From NCBI RefSeq assembly GCF_029504395.1, contig NZ_JAQFIF010000005.1, forward strand, positions 62,001 through 126,000: a DNA stretch of 64,000 bases. The letters are read 5' to 3'. The position numbers and the translations under genes are program-made. Source of the stretch: Arthrobacter sp. ES3-54. Lineage in GTDB: Bacteria; Actinomycetota; Actinomycetes; Actinomycetales; Micrococcaceae. Below are positions 42,566 to 52,893 of the stretch, in pieces. How positions within the stretch are numbered: position 1 is the stretch's first letter; every line of letters starts with the position of its first letter. The notes beneath the pieces are model-generated. The model was not told the origin of the DNA, did not search any database, and was given only the letters and a program-made list of their open reading frames with translations.

Positions 42566-42760
42566 CCGTTGGATTCTTCCGGCGGCCTGAGTGGCATCCA
42601 AGGTGGCAGCCGAGGGCCCCGATGCGAGCTTGCGAGCATTGGGAAGGCTGGCACCGCTGCCGGAGCTGGGTGGCCGACGTCGTAAGACGTCGGCCACCCA
42701 GCGTAGGGGCGGGGCCCCCTCTACGGCGGAAAAGTGGGGGCCGCCGGAAGAATCCAACGG
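42566..42760. mobile_element. 195-bp inverted-repeat element between infB and rbfA (possible MITE/REP)
   Basis: The ends are perfect 22-bp inverted repeats: 42566-42587 (starting CCGTTGG, ending GGCGGCC) and 42739-42760, its exact complement. Inside, a perfect 17-bp-arm hairpin with a 4-nt loop lies at about 42664-42701 (arms start GCTGGGTGG). There is no open frame, and no target-site duplication is visible. Transcribed within the infB-rbfA operon it would form a large cruciform. It may be a miniature transposable element, a REP-like element or a structured regulatory region. Confidence 0.6.
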
Positions 42761-42786
42761 CCCCGCACCTGTAACGCTAGGACAAC

Positions 42787-45690
42787 CTAGACGCGCGGCT
42801 TTTCGCGCATCTCGAAGGTCTCGATGAAGTCGCCTTCGGTGATGTCGTTGAACGAGCCAAGACCGATACCACACTCGAAGTCCGTGCGGACCTCGGTGGC
42901 GTCGTCCTTGAAGCGCTTGAGCGTCTCAACGGTGAGGTTGTCACCGATGATCTTGCCGTCGCGGGTGATGCGGGCCTTGGCGTTGCGTCGGATAATACCC
43001 GAGCGGACGATGGAGCCTGCAATGTTGCCGAACTTGGAGGAACGGAACACTTCGCGGACCTCGGCGGTGCCAAGCTGGACCTCTTCGTACTCCGGCTTGA
43101 GCATGCCCTTGAGGGCTGCCTCAATGTCATCGATTGCTGCGTAGATGACGGAGTAGAAGCGCATGTCCACGCCTTCGCGGTCTGCCAGTTCGGCAACACG
43201 CTCGGCGGGCTTGACGTTGAAGCCGATGATGACGGCGCTGTCGACCGTTGCCAGGTTGACGTCGTTCTGCGTGATCGCACCGACACCGCGGTGGATGACG
43301 CGGAGCTGGACACCCTCGCCGACGTCGATCTTGAGCAGCGCGTCTTCGAGGGCTTCCACGGCACCGGACACGTCACCCTTGAGGATGAGGTTGAGGGTGT
43401 CGATCTTGCCATCGGCGACGGCCTGGTCGAAGTCTTCGAGGCTGATGCGCTTGCGGCGCTTGGCCAGTGCGGCGTTGCGGTCGGCGGCTTCACGCTTCTC
43501 GGCGATCTGGCGGGCGGTGCGCTCGTCAGCGGTCACGAAGAAGGTGTCACCGGCGCGCGGGACGTTGGACAGACCCAGCACCTGCACGGGGCGGGACGGG
43601 CCGGCCTCGGTCAGCGCGCTGCCGTCGTCGTCGAACATCGCACGGACGCGGCCGTGGGCCGTGCCTGCCACGATGGTGTCGCCGACGTGCAGGGTACCGG
43701 ACTGAACCAGGACGGTGGCCACGGAACCGCGGCCCTTGTCCAGGTTGGCTTCAATCGCGATACCGCGGGCGTCCTTGTTCGGGTTGGCGCGCATGTCCAG
43801 GGCAGCGTCTGCGGTGAGCAGGACGGCGCCGAGGAGCTCGTCGATGTTGAGGTTCTGGCGGGCCGAGACCTCCACGAACATGGTGTCGCCACCGTACTCT
43901 TCCGGAACCAGGCCGTACTCGGTCAGCTGGCCGCGGACCTTGTCCGGGTTGGCGCCTTCCTTGTCGATCTTGTTCACGGCCACGACGATCGGCACGTTGG
44001 CCGCCTGGGCGTGGTTGAGGGCTTCAACGGTCTGCGGCATAACACCGTCGTCCGCTGCGACCACCAGGATGGCGATGTCGGTGACCTTCGCACCACGGGC
44101 ACGCATGGCGGTGAACGCCTCGTGGCCCGGAGTATCGATGAAGGTGATCTTGCGATCGATGCCTTCGTGGGCGTGGGTGACCTGGTAGGCACCGATGTGC
44201 TGCGTGATGCCGCCGTGCTCGCCCGCCATAACGTCGGACTTGCGGATGGCATCGAGCAGTCGGGTCTTACCGTGGTCAACGTGACCCATGACGGTGACAA
44301 CCGGAGGACGCGCCTCGAGGTCTTCATCGCCTTCGGCTTCCAGTTCGGCGTCGAAGTCAATGTCGAAGGTGGAGAGCAGCTCGCGCTCCTCATCCTCCGG
44401 GGACACAACCTGAAGCTTGTAGCCAAGCTCCTCGCCGAGCAGTGCGAAGGTCTCTTCATCCAGCGACTGCGTGGCCGTGGCCATTTCGCCGAGGTGGAAG
44501 AGGACCGTCACCAATGCGGCGGGGTTCGCCTCGATCTTGTCGGCAAAGTCCGTGATGGACGAGCCACGGCGAAGCCGGACTACGGTGTTGCCGTCGCCGC
44601 GGGGTACGCTCACGCCACCCAGCGACGGAGCACTCATCTGCTCCAGTTCCTGACGCTTGGCACGCTTCGACTTGCGCTGCTTGCCACGGCCTGCGCCGCC
44701 CTTACCGAAGGCGCCCTGGGTGCCGCCGCGACCGCGACCGCCCTTACCAAAGCCACCACCGGCCGGAGCGCCGCCACCGGCACCGGGAGCACCGGTACCT
44801 GGAGCGCCACCCGGACGACCCGGACCACGGCCTCCGCCGCCGGGACGGCCGGCACCAGCGGGTGCGGGACGTTCGGTGCGGTTAGGCATCATGCCGGGAG
44901 TCGGGCGGTTGCCGCCGGCTCCTGCCGGACGACCAGCGCCGGGAGCGCCGGCCGGACGCGGGGCGCCGGGGCGGGGGCCGCCTGCGCCTGCTGCCGGACG
45001 GGGACCACCCGGACGGGGGCCGCCCGCGCCTGCTGCGGGGCGCGGACCACCGGGGCGTTCACCTTCGGTGCGGCTTCCGCCCGGACGGGGCATGCCCTGG
45101 GAAGGAGCGAACGGGTTGTTGCCCGGACGCGAGGGACGATCGTTGTCGCCGCCGCGGCCGCGGGGCATGCCCTGGGACGTGGCGAACGGGTTGTTGCCGG
45201 GACGGGGACCGCCCGGACGCGGTGCAGAACCACCCTGGCGTGCCGGAGCAGCCGGGGCTTCAGCCTTGGGGGCCGGACGCGCGCCGGGCTTGACGCCCGT
45301 CGAGGGAGCAGCCGGGGCCTGGGCAGCGGGGGCTGCCGGGGCCTGGGCGGCGGGGGCTGCCGGAGCGGCGGGCGCGGCGGCAGGTGCCGCAGCGGCCGGA
45401 GCCGGAGCTTCAGCCTTGGGTTCTGCAGCCTTGGGCGCAGCGGGGCCAGGCGCAGGCGCCGGACGGGTCGCTGCCGGGCTGGCAGATGCCTGGGGGGCGG
45501 ACGCCGGAGCTTCGGACTTCGAAGCTGCGGGGGCGTCGGGGAAGGCGTTGCGCAGTTTCCGCACAACGGGAGCCTCGATAGTTGACGAGGCGGAGCGAAC
45601 GAATTCGCCCAATTCCTGCAGTTTGGTTACTGCATCTTTGGAAGTAATACCGAGCTCTTTAGCAAGCTCATGTACGCGGACCTTGGCCAC
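42787..45690 (-). CDS. infB: Translation initiation factor IF-2
   Basis: IF-2 places initiator tRNA on the ribosome. The 967-residue protein has the N-terminal [19 protein letters not shown] domain. A very long Ala/Pro/Gly/Arg linker with [13 protein letters not shown] repeats (about residues 70-340) follows. The GTPase domain has [21 protein letters not shown] (G3) and NKIDK (G4). Then come the domain II and IV beta barrels. GTG 45690 has AGGAG 4 nt upstream. It follows ylxR and nusA as usual. Confidence 0.99.
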   Translation of the reverse strand: MAKVRVHELAKELGITSKDAVTKLQELGEFVRSASSTIEAPVVRKLRNAFPDAPAASKSEAPASAPQASASPAATRPAPAPGPAAPKAAEPKAEAPAPAAAAPAAAPAAPAAPAAQAPAAPAAQAPAAPSTGVKPGARPAPKAEAPAAPARQGGSAPRPGGPRPGNNPFATSQGMPRGRGGDNDRPSRPGNNPFAPSQGMPRPGGSRTEGERPGGPRPAAGAGGPRPGGPRPAAGAGGPRPGAPRPAGAPGAGRPAGAGGNRPTPGMMPNRTERPAPAGAGRPGGGGRGPGRPGGAPGTGAPGAGGGAPAGGGFGKGGRGRGGTQGAFGKGGAGRGKQRKSKRAKRQELEQMSAPSLGGVSVPRGDGNTVVRLRRGSSITDFADKIEANPAALVTVLFHLGEMATATQSLDEETFALLGEELGYKLQVVSPEDEERELLSTFDIDFDAELEAEGDEDLEARPPVVTVMGHVDHGKTRLLDAIRKSDVMAGEHGGITQHIGAYQVTHAHEGIDRKITFIDTPGHEAFTAMRARGAKVTDIAILVVAADDGVMPQTVEALNHAQAANVPIVVAVNKIDKEGANPDKVRGQLTEYGLVPEEYGGDTMFVEVSARQNLNIDELLGAVLLTADAALDMRANPNKDARGIAIEANLDKGRGSVATVLVQSGTLHVGDTIVAGTAHGRVRAMFDDDGSALTEAGPSRPVQVLGLSNVPRAGDTFFVTADERTARQIAEKREAADRNAALAKRRKRISLEDFDQAVADGKIDTLNLILKGDVSGAVEALEDALLKIDVGEGVQLRVIHRGVGAITQNDVNLATVDSAVIIGFNVKPAERVAELADREGVDMRFYSVIYAAIDDIEAALKGMLKPEYEEVQLGTAEVREVFRSSKFGNIAGSIVRSGIIRRNAKARITRDGKIIGDNLTVETLKRFKDDATEVRTDFECGIGLGSFNDITEGDFIETFEMREKPRV

Positions 45691-45842
45691 ATTTCTCCTG
45701 TCTCGGTCCGCACCGAGCCAGGCACGAACCGTCTACTTCTTACTGCGGGCCTCCGCCGCGAATGCAGCTGAAAGGCCCATTGCAGAGCGCAACAAAGTTG
45801 TCATCGTTGCGCACTCATCGCTGGGAACTCATCGGGTTTCCA

Positions 45843-46184
45843 TCAGTTTTCTGACCCGCTTTCAGGTTGGACGGTTGTTGCTGCGGCCACCGGGGTGCCC
45901 ACGGCTTCCATGCCGGCAGTGATCCGGCGTTCAACATCAGCTGTACCGGCTGCGCCGTTGAGGGCGCGGCCGAACGCTCGACGTTTGACCGCCAGTGCCA
46001 GGCACTTTTCGCTGGGGTGCAGCCATGCTCCCCGGCCAGCCATCCGGCGTCGTTCATCCACCACGACGGCGGACGAACCACCGGCGCCGGCGACGAGCCG
46101 GAGTAACTCCGACCGCGACCCTTTTTGTCGGCATCCGATACAAGTGCGCTGCGGCTGATTCCCGAGGTGTTGGACATGTGCCAC
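45843..46184 (-). CDS. ylxR: YlxR-family RNA-binding protein
   Basis: YlxR (DUF448) is a small nucleoid/RNA-binding protein, nearly always between nusA and infB. The visible motif QRTCIGCRQKGSRSELLRLV is diagnostic. I chose GTG 46184 (113 residues) with GGAAGA 9 nt upstream; an in-frame ATG lies at 46226. The frame is open for about 100 more codons upstream, but these have no family-like sequence. Confidence 0.88.
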   Translation of the reverse strand: MAHVQHLGNQPQRTCIGCRQKGSRSELLRLVAGAGGSSAVVVDERRRMAGRGAWLHPSEKCLALAVKRRAFGRALNGAAGTADVERRITAGMEAVGTPVAAATTVQPESGSEN

Positions 46185-46404
46185 GTTCGAGTATCTTCCT
46201 GCCAGTACAAATGCTTGGTGAATCATCGCGTCCCGGGAATCTGGGAAAATCCCAGACGCGCCAAAGACACACGGATACCGGCCCTTAGGCGCGGTCATGT
46301 CTATTCTAGCCCCTCCGGCGCCCGGGTCCCGAACCCGGACGTGCACGTCAGCTTGGAAATCACGGTTGACCCGTGAGAGCGGGCACGCGCACCGAGCCGC
46401 GACG

Positions 46405-46456
46405 GCGGCCCGGTGCGCGTGAAGTGCGTGCGCTTGCGCGCGTGCGCGCTTGCGAG
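46405..46456. other. Alternating purine-pyrimidine tract
   Basis: Within the 272-bp gap between ylxR and nusA there is a run of alternating GT/GC dinucleotides (GTGCGTGCGC, TGCGCGCGTGCGCGC). Such sequences can adopt left-handed DNA. There is no gene in the rest of the gap. Confidence 0.6.
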
Positions 46457-47437
46457 CTATTTGCCGGTGTTGACGGCGGCGTCGGAGACGATGTCGATTC
46501 GCCATCCCGTGAGCTTGGCGGCGAGACGGGCGTTCTGGCCCTCCTTGCCGATGGCCAGGGAGAGCTGGTAGTCGGGAACGACCACCCGTGCCGAACGGGT
46601 CGCCTCGTCGGTGATCGTGACCGAATTCACGCGCGACGGCGAGAGGGCACTGGCGATGAAGGTCGCCGGATCGTCGTTGTAGTCAACGATGTCGATCTTT
46701 TCGTCGTTCAGTTCCGTCATGACCGCCCGGACCCGCGAACCCATTTCACCGATGCAGGCACCCTTGGCATTGACGCCGGGGGTGTTGGCCTTGACGGCGA
46801 TCTTGGTGCGGTGGCCGGCCTCGCGGGCCAGCGCCACGATTTCGACCGAACGGTCCGCGATCTCGGGAACTTCGAGTTCGAAGAGCTTCCGGACGAGACC
46901 GGGGTGGGAGCGGGACAGCGTGATGGACGGGCCCTTGGTGCCGCGGTGGACGTCAATCACGAAGGCGCGCAGCCGGTTGCCGTGAATGTACTTCTCGCCG
47001 GGAACCTGCTCGGGCGGCGGCAGCAGTGCCTCCACCGTGCCCAGGTTCACCTGGATCATGTGCGGGTTGTTGCCCTGCTGGATGGTGCCAGCCACAAGCT
47101 CACCTTCACGGCCCTTGAACTGGCCCAACACGTTGTCATCCTCAGCGTCGCGGAGGCGCTGCAGGATGATCTGGCGTGCGGTGCTCGCCGCGATGCGTCC
47201 GAAGCCCGCGGGGGTGTCTTCGAATTCGCCTATCGGGGCGCCGTCGTCGTCGATCTCGGTGGCCCAGATGGTTACGTGGCCGCTCTTGCGGTCGAGCTCG
47301 GCCCGGGCCTTTTCGAAGGCGCCGGGGGTCTTGTGGTAGGCCACCAGCAGTGCCTGCTCGATCGTTGGGATCAGGAGATCCAGCGGGATTTCACGCTCAC
47401 GCTCCAGGAGTCTCAGCGCGCTCATGTCAATATCCAT
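46457..47437 (-). CDS. nusA: Transcription termination/antitermination protein NusA
   Basis: NusA binds RNA polymerase and modulates pausing, termination and antitermination. The 326-residue protein has the N-terminal polymerase-binding domain, an S1 domain ([20 protein letters not shown]) and KH domains ([39 protein letters not shown]). It lacks the C-terminal acidic repeats of E. coli, as usual in Actinobacteria. Its ATG overlaps the rimP stop. Confidence 0.98.
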   Translation of the reverse strand: MDIDMSALRLLEREREIPLDLLIPTIEQALLVAYHKTPGAFEKARAELDRKSGHVTIWATEIDDDGAPIGEFEDTPAGFGRIAASTARQIILQRLRDAEDDNVLGQFKGREGELVAGTIQQGNNPHMIQVNLGTVEALLPPPEQVPGEKYIHGNRLRAFVIDVHRGTKGPSITLSRSHPGLVRKLFELEVPEIADRSVEIVALAREAGHRTKIAVKANTPGVNAKGACIGEMGSRVRAVMTELNDEKIDIVDYNDDPATFIASALSPSRVNSVTITDEATRSARVVVPDYQLSLAIGKEGQNARLAAKLTGWRIDIVSDAAVNTGK

Positions 47438-48054
47438 CAGGCCTCCTCAGAAGGTCCATTGTTTGCTTTTTCCAGACCGGCCTCTTCGAGGTGGCTGAAC
47501 TCTATCTCGACTTTTCCGCTGCGGATCCTGTCGAAAGGAAGCTTGACGGGTTCACCCTGCTTGGGCTTCATGCCCTTCTTGACGGCAATTTCCGGGACGA
47601 GGGTGACTCCCCCATCATCGACGGACTGGACCCTGCCGGTGACGTTGTCACCCTGGATCACGTTTACGTTGACCATCCGTCCGCGGGCGCGGTGCCAGTG
47701 CCGCTCTTCAGTCAGTGGACGGCCGACGCCGGGCGAAGAGACCTCGAGCTCATAGGGGCGCGCGTCCATACTGGGGTCGTTGTCCAGGGTGTCGGAGAGG
47801 GTCTTGGAGATTTCCGCGATGACGTCGAGCCCGACGCCACCGGTCTCCTCCTGCGGCAGGTCCACCACTACGTGGACCACCCGGTTGGCGCCGGCGACAT
47901 GGATGGATACGTCCTCCAGGTACAGCCGGTTCGCCAGCACTGCGGGTTCCAAGAGTGCGTGCAGGCGCTCGGCCTCGACATTTTGAACGGGTGCGGCTTC
48001 AGCCTTCCCCGTCCCGGCCCGGTCTGTTGAAGTCGTGGCTTCTGCGTTGGTCAT
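47437..48054 (-). CDS. rimP: Ribosome maturation factor RimP
   Basis: RimP assists 30S assembly. The 205-residue protein has [40 protein letters not shown] and [20 protein letters not shown], all conserved. nusA overlaps by 1 nt downstream. The upstream promoter is not obvious; a GGGAGG lies 11 nt from the ATG. Confidence 0.96.
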   Translation of the reverse strand: MTNAEATTSTDRAGTGKAEAAPVQNVEAERLHALLEPAVLANRLYLEDVSIHVAGANRVVHVVVDLPQEETGGVGLDVIAEISKTLSDTLDNDPSMDARPYELEVSSPGVGRPLTEERHWHRARGRMVNVNVIQGDNVTGRVQSVDDGGVTLVPEIAVKKGMKPKQGEPVKLPFDRIRSGKVEIEFSHLEEAGLEKANNGPSEEA

Positions 48055-48158
48055 GATGCCGGCCGCCTCCCGCTAGATAATGTTGTGTGTACTAGCCTAG
48101 CGATTTTCCGGGCGGCGTGGTGCACGCGTTCCGGGCCGGCATGACAACATGGTCTGTT

Positions 48159-49427
48159 GTGAACGACGACACCAGGGAAAAGCGATGGCAGGATCACCTC
48201 CCCCGGTCGCTCCCCCGCTACGCGCTTCTGGTGTGCCTCGCCCTGGTGGTGGTGAGCCTGGGGGTGGTCCTGATGCCGGCCCGGCCACCGGTTCCTGCGC
48301 AGCCGCCCTTTTCCGAACAGGCGCGGGCCGCAGCACTGGCCGAAACCGTGCGGTTGAAGGAGGCCGGCAGCCAGCTTGGCTCCGCGAAACAACACGGTTC
48401 AAAAGACGGCTCGGCGCCCAGCGCGGACGGCCCTTCGGCCGGTGCCGGGAACCCCGCCATCGAGCGAACTGTGACCTTGCTGACAACCCAGGCGCAAGCG
48501 TTGCTGGCACCGGGAGAAAGCCCCGCAGACGCAACAGGCGCGGCGGCCGCGGGCTCCGGCCAGGCAACGCCCCCGGCAACCTCCACCGCTACACCGGCTC
48601 CGTCCGTTACCGGAGCACCCAGTGCCGGCCAGTCCAGCGCCGGCCCCTCAGCCGCACCCCTGCCTTCGACCGCCGCCGGCCTTGTAACTGCTCTCGCGAA
48701 GAGCGGCAACCAGCGCCTCGCCGACGCTGCCGTGGCCGACGGCGGCCTGGCGCGGCTGTTGGCTGCCGTCGGCACCGCACAGCTGCTGCAGGCGTCTGCC
48801 CTCGCGGCCGGCACCGGGACCGCGGCGCCGGCTGCCGACGTGGCCTCGCCGCAACCGTCCGGCACTTGCCCTTCGCCACCCGCGTCCTCACATTCCGACG
48901 ACGGGCAGTCCGCGGCAGGGCAGTCCGGTCCAGGGCAGTCCGACGCCGGGCAGTCCGGTCCAGAACAGTCCGACGCCGGGCAGTCGGCGGCCGCATCCAG
49001 CCTCGGCGGTGCCCTGGCGGCGGTGGTCCGGACCGAAGCGCAGACCATCTACGGCTATCAGGTGGCGCTGCCCCGGCTGGGCGGCGATGCGGCGAAATCC
49101 GCAGCCAAGGAACTGGCCCGCCATGACACGCTCCTCGCCGGCGCAGAATCTCTGAGCCGGCTGCACTGCTCCGCTGTTCCGCCGCGGGAGGCCGGCTACA
49201 CGCTGGGTCAATCCTTCCTGGCCTCCCCCGTTGCCGGCCTCGGCAGCCTGGAAGCCGCCACGCTGCCCGCGTATGGCGACCTCGTGGCGCTGAGCGAAGG
49301 TGACACCCGGCAGTGGGCCATCGCGGCCCTGCTCGGCGCCGGGAAGCGGGCCGTGCTGTGGGGTGCGGATCCCGGCGCCCTGCCGGGCCTGGACCCCTCC
49401 ACGCTGACGTCGCGGCCGGCAGGCTAA
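48159..49427 (+). CDS. DUF4439 (ferritin-like) protein with N-terminal membrane anchor
   Basis: The protein (about 422 residues) has an N-terminal transmembrane segment (ALLVCLALVVVSLGVVLM) and a long low-complexity region. The C-terminal domain, with RTEAQTIYGYQVALPRLGGD and ELARHDTLLAGAESL, is the ferritin-like DUF4439 type. A 15-bp minisatellite encodes GQSAA/GQSGP pentapeptides just before this domain. The start could be 48117, 48141 or 48159; I chose 48159, just before the basic N-terminus, without strong evidence. It is divergent from rimP. Confidence 0.82.
   Translation: MNDDTREKRWQDHLPRSLPRYALLVCLALVVVSLGVVLMPARPPVPAQPPFSEQARAAALAETVRLKEAGSQLGSAKQHGSKDGSAPSADGPSAGAGNPAIERTVTLLTTQAQALLAPGESPADATGAAAAGSGQATPPATSTATPAPSVTGAPSAGQSSAGPSAAPLPSTAAGLVTALAKSGNQRLADAAVADGGLARLLAAVGTAQLLQASALAAGTGTAAPAADVASPQPSGTCPSPPASSHSDDGQSAAGQSGPGQSDAGQSGPEQSDAGQSAAASSLGGALAAVVRTEAQTIYGYQVALPRLGGDAAKSAAKELARHDTLLAGAESLSRLHCSAVPPREAGYTLGQSFLASPVAGLGSLEAATLPAYGDLVALSEGDTRQWAIAALLGAGKRAVLWGADPGALPGLDPSTLTSRPAG
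48903..48988. repeat. 15-bp minisatellite (5-6 units) in the DUF4439 gene
   Basis: Five to six units such as GGGCAGTCCGACGCC alternate and encode GQSDA, GQSGP or EQSDA. Confidence 0.9.
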
Positions 49428-49530
49428 AGGCCGTCGCAGCCGGGAGACCGCGGCCCGGGGCAAGCCTCGGCTAATTTTGGTAAGCCTTGGAATACTGGCA
49501 AGGCCCCGGCCCGGGTGATTTGCTGTAGTC

Positions 49531-50259
49531 ATGGACACCACCGGCGCCGCAACCTTTCATGAGAACGAGCCGCACCACAATGACATCGCACACCGCCTCA
49601 ATTGGCTCCGTGCGGGCGTCCTGGGTGCCAATGACGGCATCGTCTCTGTCGCCGCGATCGTCGTCGGCGTCGCCGGCGCCACTAGTGACACCGGGCCCAT
49701 TCTGATCGCGGGCGCCGCAGGAGTGGTGGGTGGCGCTATTTCGATGGCGCTCGGTGAATATGTCTCGGTCAGCAGCCAGAAGGACAGCCAGCGCTCCTTG
49801 ATCGAGAAGGAGCGACTGGAACTGCAGGAACAGCCGGAGGAAGAGCTCGAGGAGCTCGCCGCGATCTACCAGGGCAAGGGCCTTAGCCCCGCGACGGCAC
49901 GCACGGTGGCCAAGGAGCTCACAGCGCACGATGCCCTCGGGGCGCATCTCTCGGCCGAACTCAACATTGACGAGACCGACATCGTGAGTCCGTGGCACGC
50001 GGCGTTCGCTTCCGCCATCGCGTTCCTCACCGGTGCGATCCTGCCCATGCTGGCCATCCTGCTGCCGCCGGAAAGCATCAGAATCCCCCTGACCTTCGTC
50101 GCCGTGCTCGTGGCGTTGGCGGCCACCGGCGCCGTGGGCGCGTGGATTGGCGGCGGCTCAAAGCTCAAGGCGGCTATCCGCGTGGTCATTGGCGGCGCCC
50201 TGGCGCTGGTGGCCACATTCGCGATCGGCAACGCGCTCGGCGCGAGCGGCATCGTCTAA
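49531..50259 (+). CDS. VIT1/CCC1-family membrane transporter
   Basis: The 242-residue protein begins with a soluble cap and then has GVLGANDGIVSVAAIVVGVA and GAISMALGEYVSVSSQKDSQ, typical of VIT1/CCC1 iron/manganese transporters. A helical metal-binding region (EKERLELQEQPEEELEELAA) and three more hydrophobic segments at the C-terminus complete it. It should export or sequester Fe(II)/Mn(II). No regulator is visible nearby. Confidence 0.9.
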   Translation: MDTTGAATFHENEPHHNDIAHRLNWLRAGVLGANDGIVSVAAIVVGVAGATSDTGPILIAGAAGVVGGAISMALGEYVSVSSQKDSQRSLIEKERLELQEQPEEELEELAAIYQGKGLSPATARTVAKELTAHDALGAHLSAELNIDETDIVSPWHAAFASAIAFLTGAILPMLAILLPPESIRIPLTFVAVLVALAATGAVGAWIGGGSKLKAAIRVVIGGALALVATFAIGNALGASGIV

Positions 50260-50326
50260 GGCCGCAGCGCCCAATCTGGCACGTGCCAAGCCTGCCGTAT
50301 GCACTCCGGCGCCTACGATAGGTCCC

Positions 50327-51427
50327 GTGAGCACCATCCCAGACGTCCCCATTCCGCCCGATCTTTCCCGCCGCTACTCCCGCACACCGGAGGGCCGCGC
50401 CTGGCTGGCGTCACTTCCTGTCCTGATCGGACAATTCCTCGATCAGTGGGAACTTCTGCCGGACCTGGAGCCGGGAGCCCTTCCGTGGAACGGTCACGGC
50501 GGCGTCGTCATCCCCGTCCGACGCCGGGACGGGGCTCGATTCGGCGGCAACGGCGGCGGCAACGGCGACCTGGCCGTCCTGAAGGTGGCTTTCCCGCATG
50601 AGGAGGCCACCCGCGAACACCACGCCCTCGCCCTGTGGGGAGGCCATGGCGCAGTCAGGCTGCTGGCTGCCGACGCCGGATCCTGCGCCCTGCTCCTGGA
50701 GCGCCTGGACGCCTGCCGCTCCCTCCTGGATGTCCCCTTGGAAACGGCCGTGACTGTGTGGGGCGGCGTGGTCCGCCAGCTCAGTGTGGTCCCTGATGAC
50801 CGGCCACAGTGGCGGGATATCGACCACGTGGCGGCCCGGGCCGAACAGTGGAGCGATGAACTCCCCGCGACGTGGGAGCACCTGGCACGGCCGTTCCCCC
50901 GGTGGTTGCTCGAGGCGGCGCTCGAAGTCTGCCAGACCCGCGGCGCCGTCGGCAGGCGGTCAGCTAAGGACGTCCTGGTCCACGCGGACCTGCACTACCT
51001 GAACATCCTCGCCCGGCCCGGCCTGCCGGGACCGGGCACCGGGCAGGAAGCGGGGCTGGAAGCGTACGCTGCCATTGATCCGCAGCCCATGATCGGCGAG
51101 GCCGAATTTGCCGTGGCCCCGGTGCTGTGGAACAGGCTCCGCGAGCTGCCACAGCACAATCCCGGACGGGCGCTGCTCGCACGCTGCGGGGATTTCAGTG
51201 CGGCCGCCGGCCTGGACGCCGAGACCGCCCGGCAGTGGAGCCTGGTCCGCGAGGTGGAGAACGCCCTCGGCTATGCCTCGCAGCGTCACCACGAGGGCGA
51301 TCTGGCCCGTTCGCTGTGGGTGGCGAGCACGCTGGCGGGCCGGACGCTTCCCGGTCTGCCCGGTCCGCAGCAGCTCCCCTCGCCCGGGGAAGCGGCCGGG
51401 GAAGCAGCCGGGCTGGCCGGCGGCTAG
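50327..51427 (+). CDS. Aminoglycoside phosphotransferase-like kinase
   Basis: The 366-residue protein has the phosphotransferase Brenner motif DVLVHADLHYLNILARPG with catalytic Asp, then YAAIDPQPMIGEAEFAVAP as the DFG-like region. It is close to the streptomycin 6-kinase/APH class, but the substrate may be another small molecule. GTG 50327 has TACGAT 7 nt before it, so the mRNA is probably leaderless. Confidence 0.9.
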   Translation: MSTIPDVPIPPDLSRRYSRTPEGRAWLASLPVLIGQFLDQWELLPDLEPGALPWNGHGGVVIPVRRRDGARFGGNGGGNGDLAVLKVAFPHEEATREHHALALWGGHGAVRLLAADAGSCALLLERLDACRSLLDVPLETAVTVWGGVVRQLSVVPDDRPQWRDIDHVAARAEQWSDELPATWEHLARPFPRWLLEAALEVCQTRGAVGRRSAKDVLVHADLHYLNILARPGLPGPGTGQEAGLEAYAAIDPQPMIGEAEFAVAPVLWNRLRELPQHNPGRALLARCGDFSAAAGLDAETARQWSLVREVENALGYASQRHHEGDLARSLWVASTLAGRTLPGLPGPQQLPSPGEAAGEAAGLAGG

Positions 51428-52836
51428 CCCCGCACGGCCGCCAGCGCGTCGCGGACGGCGTCGACGGCGACTCTGACGTCGGCGTCGTCCGTGCTCCAGT
51501 TGCTCACCGAGATCCGCAGGATCTCGCGGTCCTGCCAGCGTGATCCGGACATCCAGACCCGGCCGTCGCCGATGATCCGTTCCGTCACGGCGCGCGTCAC
51601 GGCATCGTCCCCGAACGCCAGGGAAACCTGGGTGTAGTCGACGTCGTTGAGCACCTCGACGCCGTCCAGCGCCGCGAGCTGTTCGGCCAACTGCGCGGCC
51701 CGCTGCACGAGTGTGCGGACCTGGCTTGCCACGCCGTCGCGGCCCAGGGATTTCAGCGCCGCCCACACCGGGACACCGCGCGCGCGGCGGGAGAGCTCAG
51801 GCACGCTCTCGAACGGGTCCCCGGCACCGTCCGCGGCCTGGATCAGGTAGCTGGTGTGCAGCCCCATCGCCGACCGCAGGGCCTGGGCGTCACGCACGAT
51901 CGCGATCCCGCAGTCGTAGGGCACATTGAGTGTCTTGTGCGCATCCGTCCCCCACGAATCGGCCAGACCGAGTCCCGCGGTCAGGGCCGAGAGCTCGGGC
52001 ACGGCAGCGGCCCAGAGTCCGAACGCCCCGTCCACGTGCACCCAGGCGCCATGCGCCTTCGCGACGGCTATCGCCTCGGTGAAGGGGTCGAAGGCCCCCG
52101 AATGCAGGTTGCCGGCCTGCAGGCACACCAGGGCCGGGACCGGGCGGCCGCCGTCCCCCGCGCTGAGGGCAAGGTCCAGGGCGCAGTCCAGCTCGGCCGG
52201 GATGATGCGCCCCTGCTTGTCGGAGGGCACCACGGTGGGGCGCCCGAGGCCCAGGTAGCGCAGGCCGAGGTCGATGGTGTCGTGACGTTCCTGCCCCACG
52301 AAGCAGCGGATCCGGGGCGCACCGGCCAGACCGTCGCCGTCGAGGTCCCAGCCGGCATCGGCCATGAGCCGCCAGCGGGCGGCGGCGAGTCCGGTGAAGT
52401 TGGCCATGGTGGCGCCGGTGGCAAAACCGACGTCGGACTCTTCGGGTAGACCCAGCAGCTCAAGGATCCATTTGCCGGCGGCTTCCTCGATCGCGGCGGT
52501 GGCGGGCGTGGCGAAGCGCAGCCCCGCGTTCTGGTCCCAGGCGCTGAGGAGCCAGTCTGCCGCCAGGGCGGCCGGCAGCGTGCCGCCGATGACCCAGCCG
52601 AAGAACCGCCCGGACGGCATGGCCATCAGCCCGGGTTCGGCCTTGGCGGCGAGATAGTCCACCACTGCCGCGGCCGGCATGCCTTCTTTGGGCAGCGGTC
52701 CGCCGAAGTCGGCCGCGAGCTCGGCCGCCGTGGCCTTCGGCCCGATGTGGCGTGTTCCCTGGCTCTCGAGCCACCGGCGCGCGTGAGCGGCCGCGGCTTC
52801 GAGGGCATCCCGGTAGCGTTCCTCACCTGCTGACAT
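51424..52836 (-). CDS. Group II PLP-dependent decarboxylase
   Basis: The 470-residue protein has the PLP lysine motif SWGTDAHKTLNVPYDCGI, VHVDGAFGLWAAAVP with the PLP Asp, and GFATGATMANFTGLAAARW. It belongs to the aromatic/glutamate decarboxylase class; the amino acid cannot be told. Its ATG is preceded by TAGCAT and 6 nt, indicating a leaderless mRNA. The stop overlaps that of the convergent kinase gene by 4 nt. Confidence 0.9.
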   Translation of the reverse strand: MSAGEERYRDALEAAAAHARRWLESQGTRHIGPKATAAELAADFGGPLPKEGMPAAAVVDYLAAKAEPGLMAMPSGRFFGWVIGGTLPAALAADWLLSAWDQNAGLRFATPATAAIEEAAGKWILELLGLPEESDVGFATGATMANFTGLAAARWRLMADAGWDLDGDGLAGAPRIRCFVGQERHDTIDLGLRYLGLGRPTVVPSDKQGRIIPAELDCALDLALSAGDGGRPVPALVCLQAGNLHSGAFDPFTEAIAVAKAHGAWVHVDGAFGLWAAAVPELSALTAGLGLADSWGTDAHKTLNVPYDCGIAIVRDAQALRSAMGLHTSYLIQAADGAGDPFESVPELSRRARGVPVWAALKSLGRDGVASQVRTLVQRAAQLAEQLAALDGVEVLNDVDYTQVSLAFGDDAVTRAVTERIIGDGRVWMSGSRWQDREILRISVSNWSTDDADVRVAVDAVRDALAAVRG

Positions 52837-52893
52837 AGCTGCATGCTACGCCCGGGGCCGGCGGACCGGGAGACCCTTACGGGAGCCGCGGGC

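Noticed and set aside
42664..42701. The central 17-bp-arm hairpin of the infB-rbfA element as a normal terminator
   Set aside because: No T tract follows on either strand, and rbfA beyond it is normally co-transcribed with infB. It is better explained as part of the larger inverted-repeat element.
43291..45585. A 764-codon plus-strand open frame opposite infB
   Set aside because: It is the mirror of the repetitive IF-2 linker and GTPase region in high-GC DNA. No start signals or family-like motifs.
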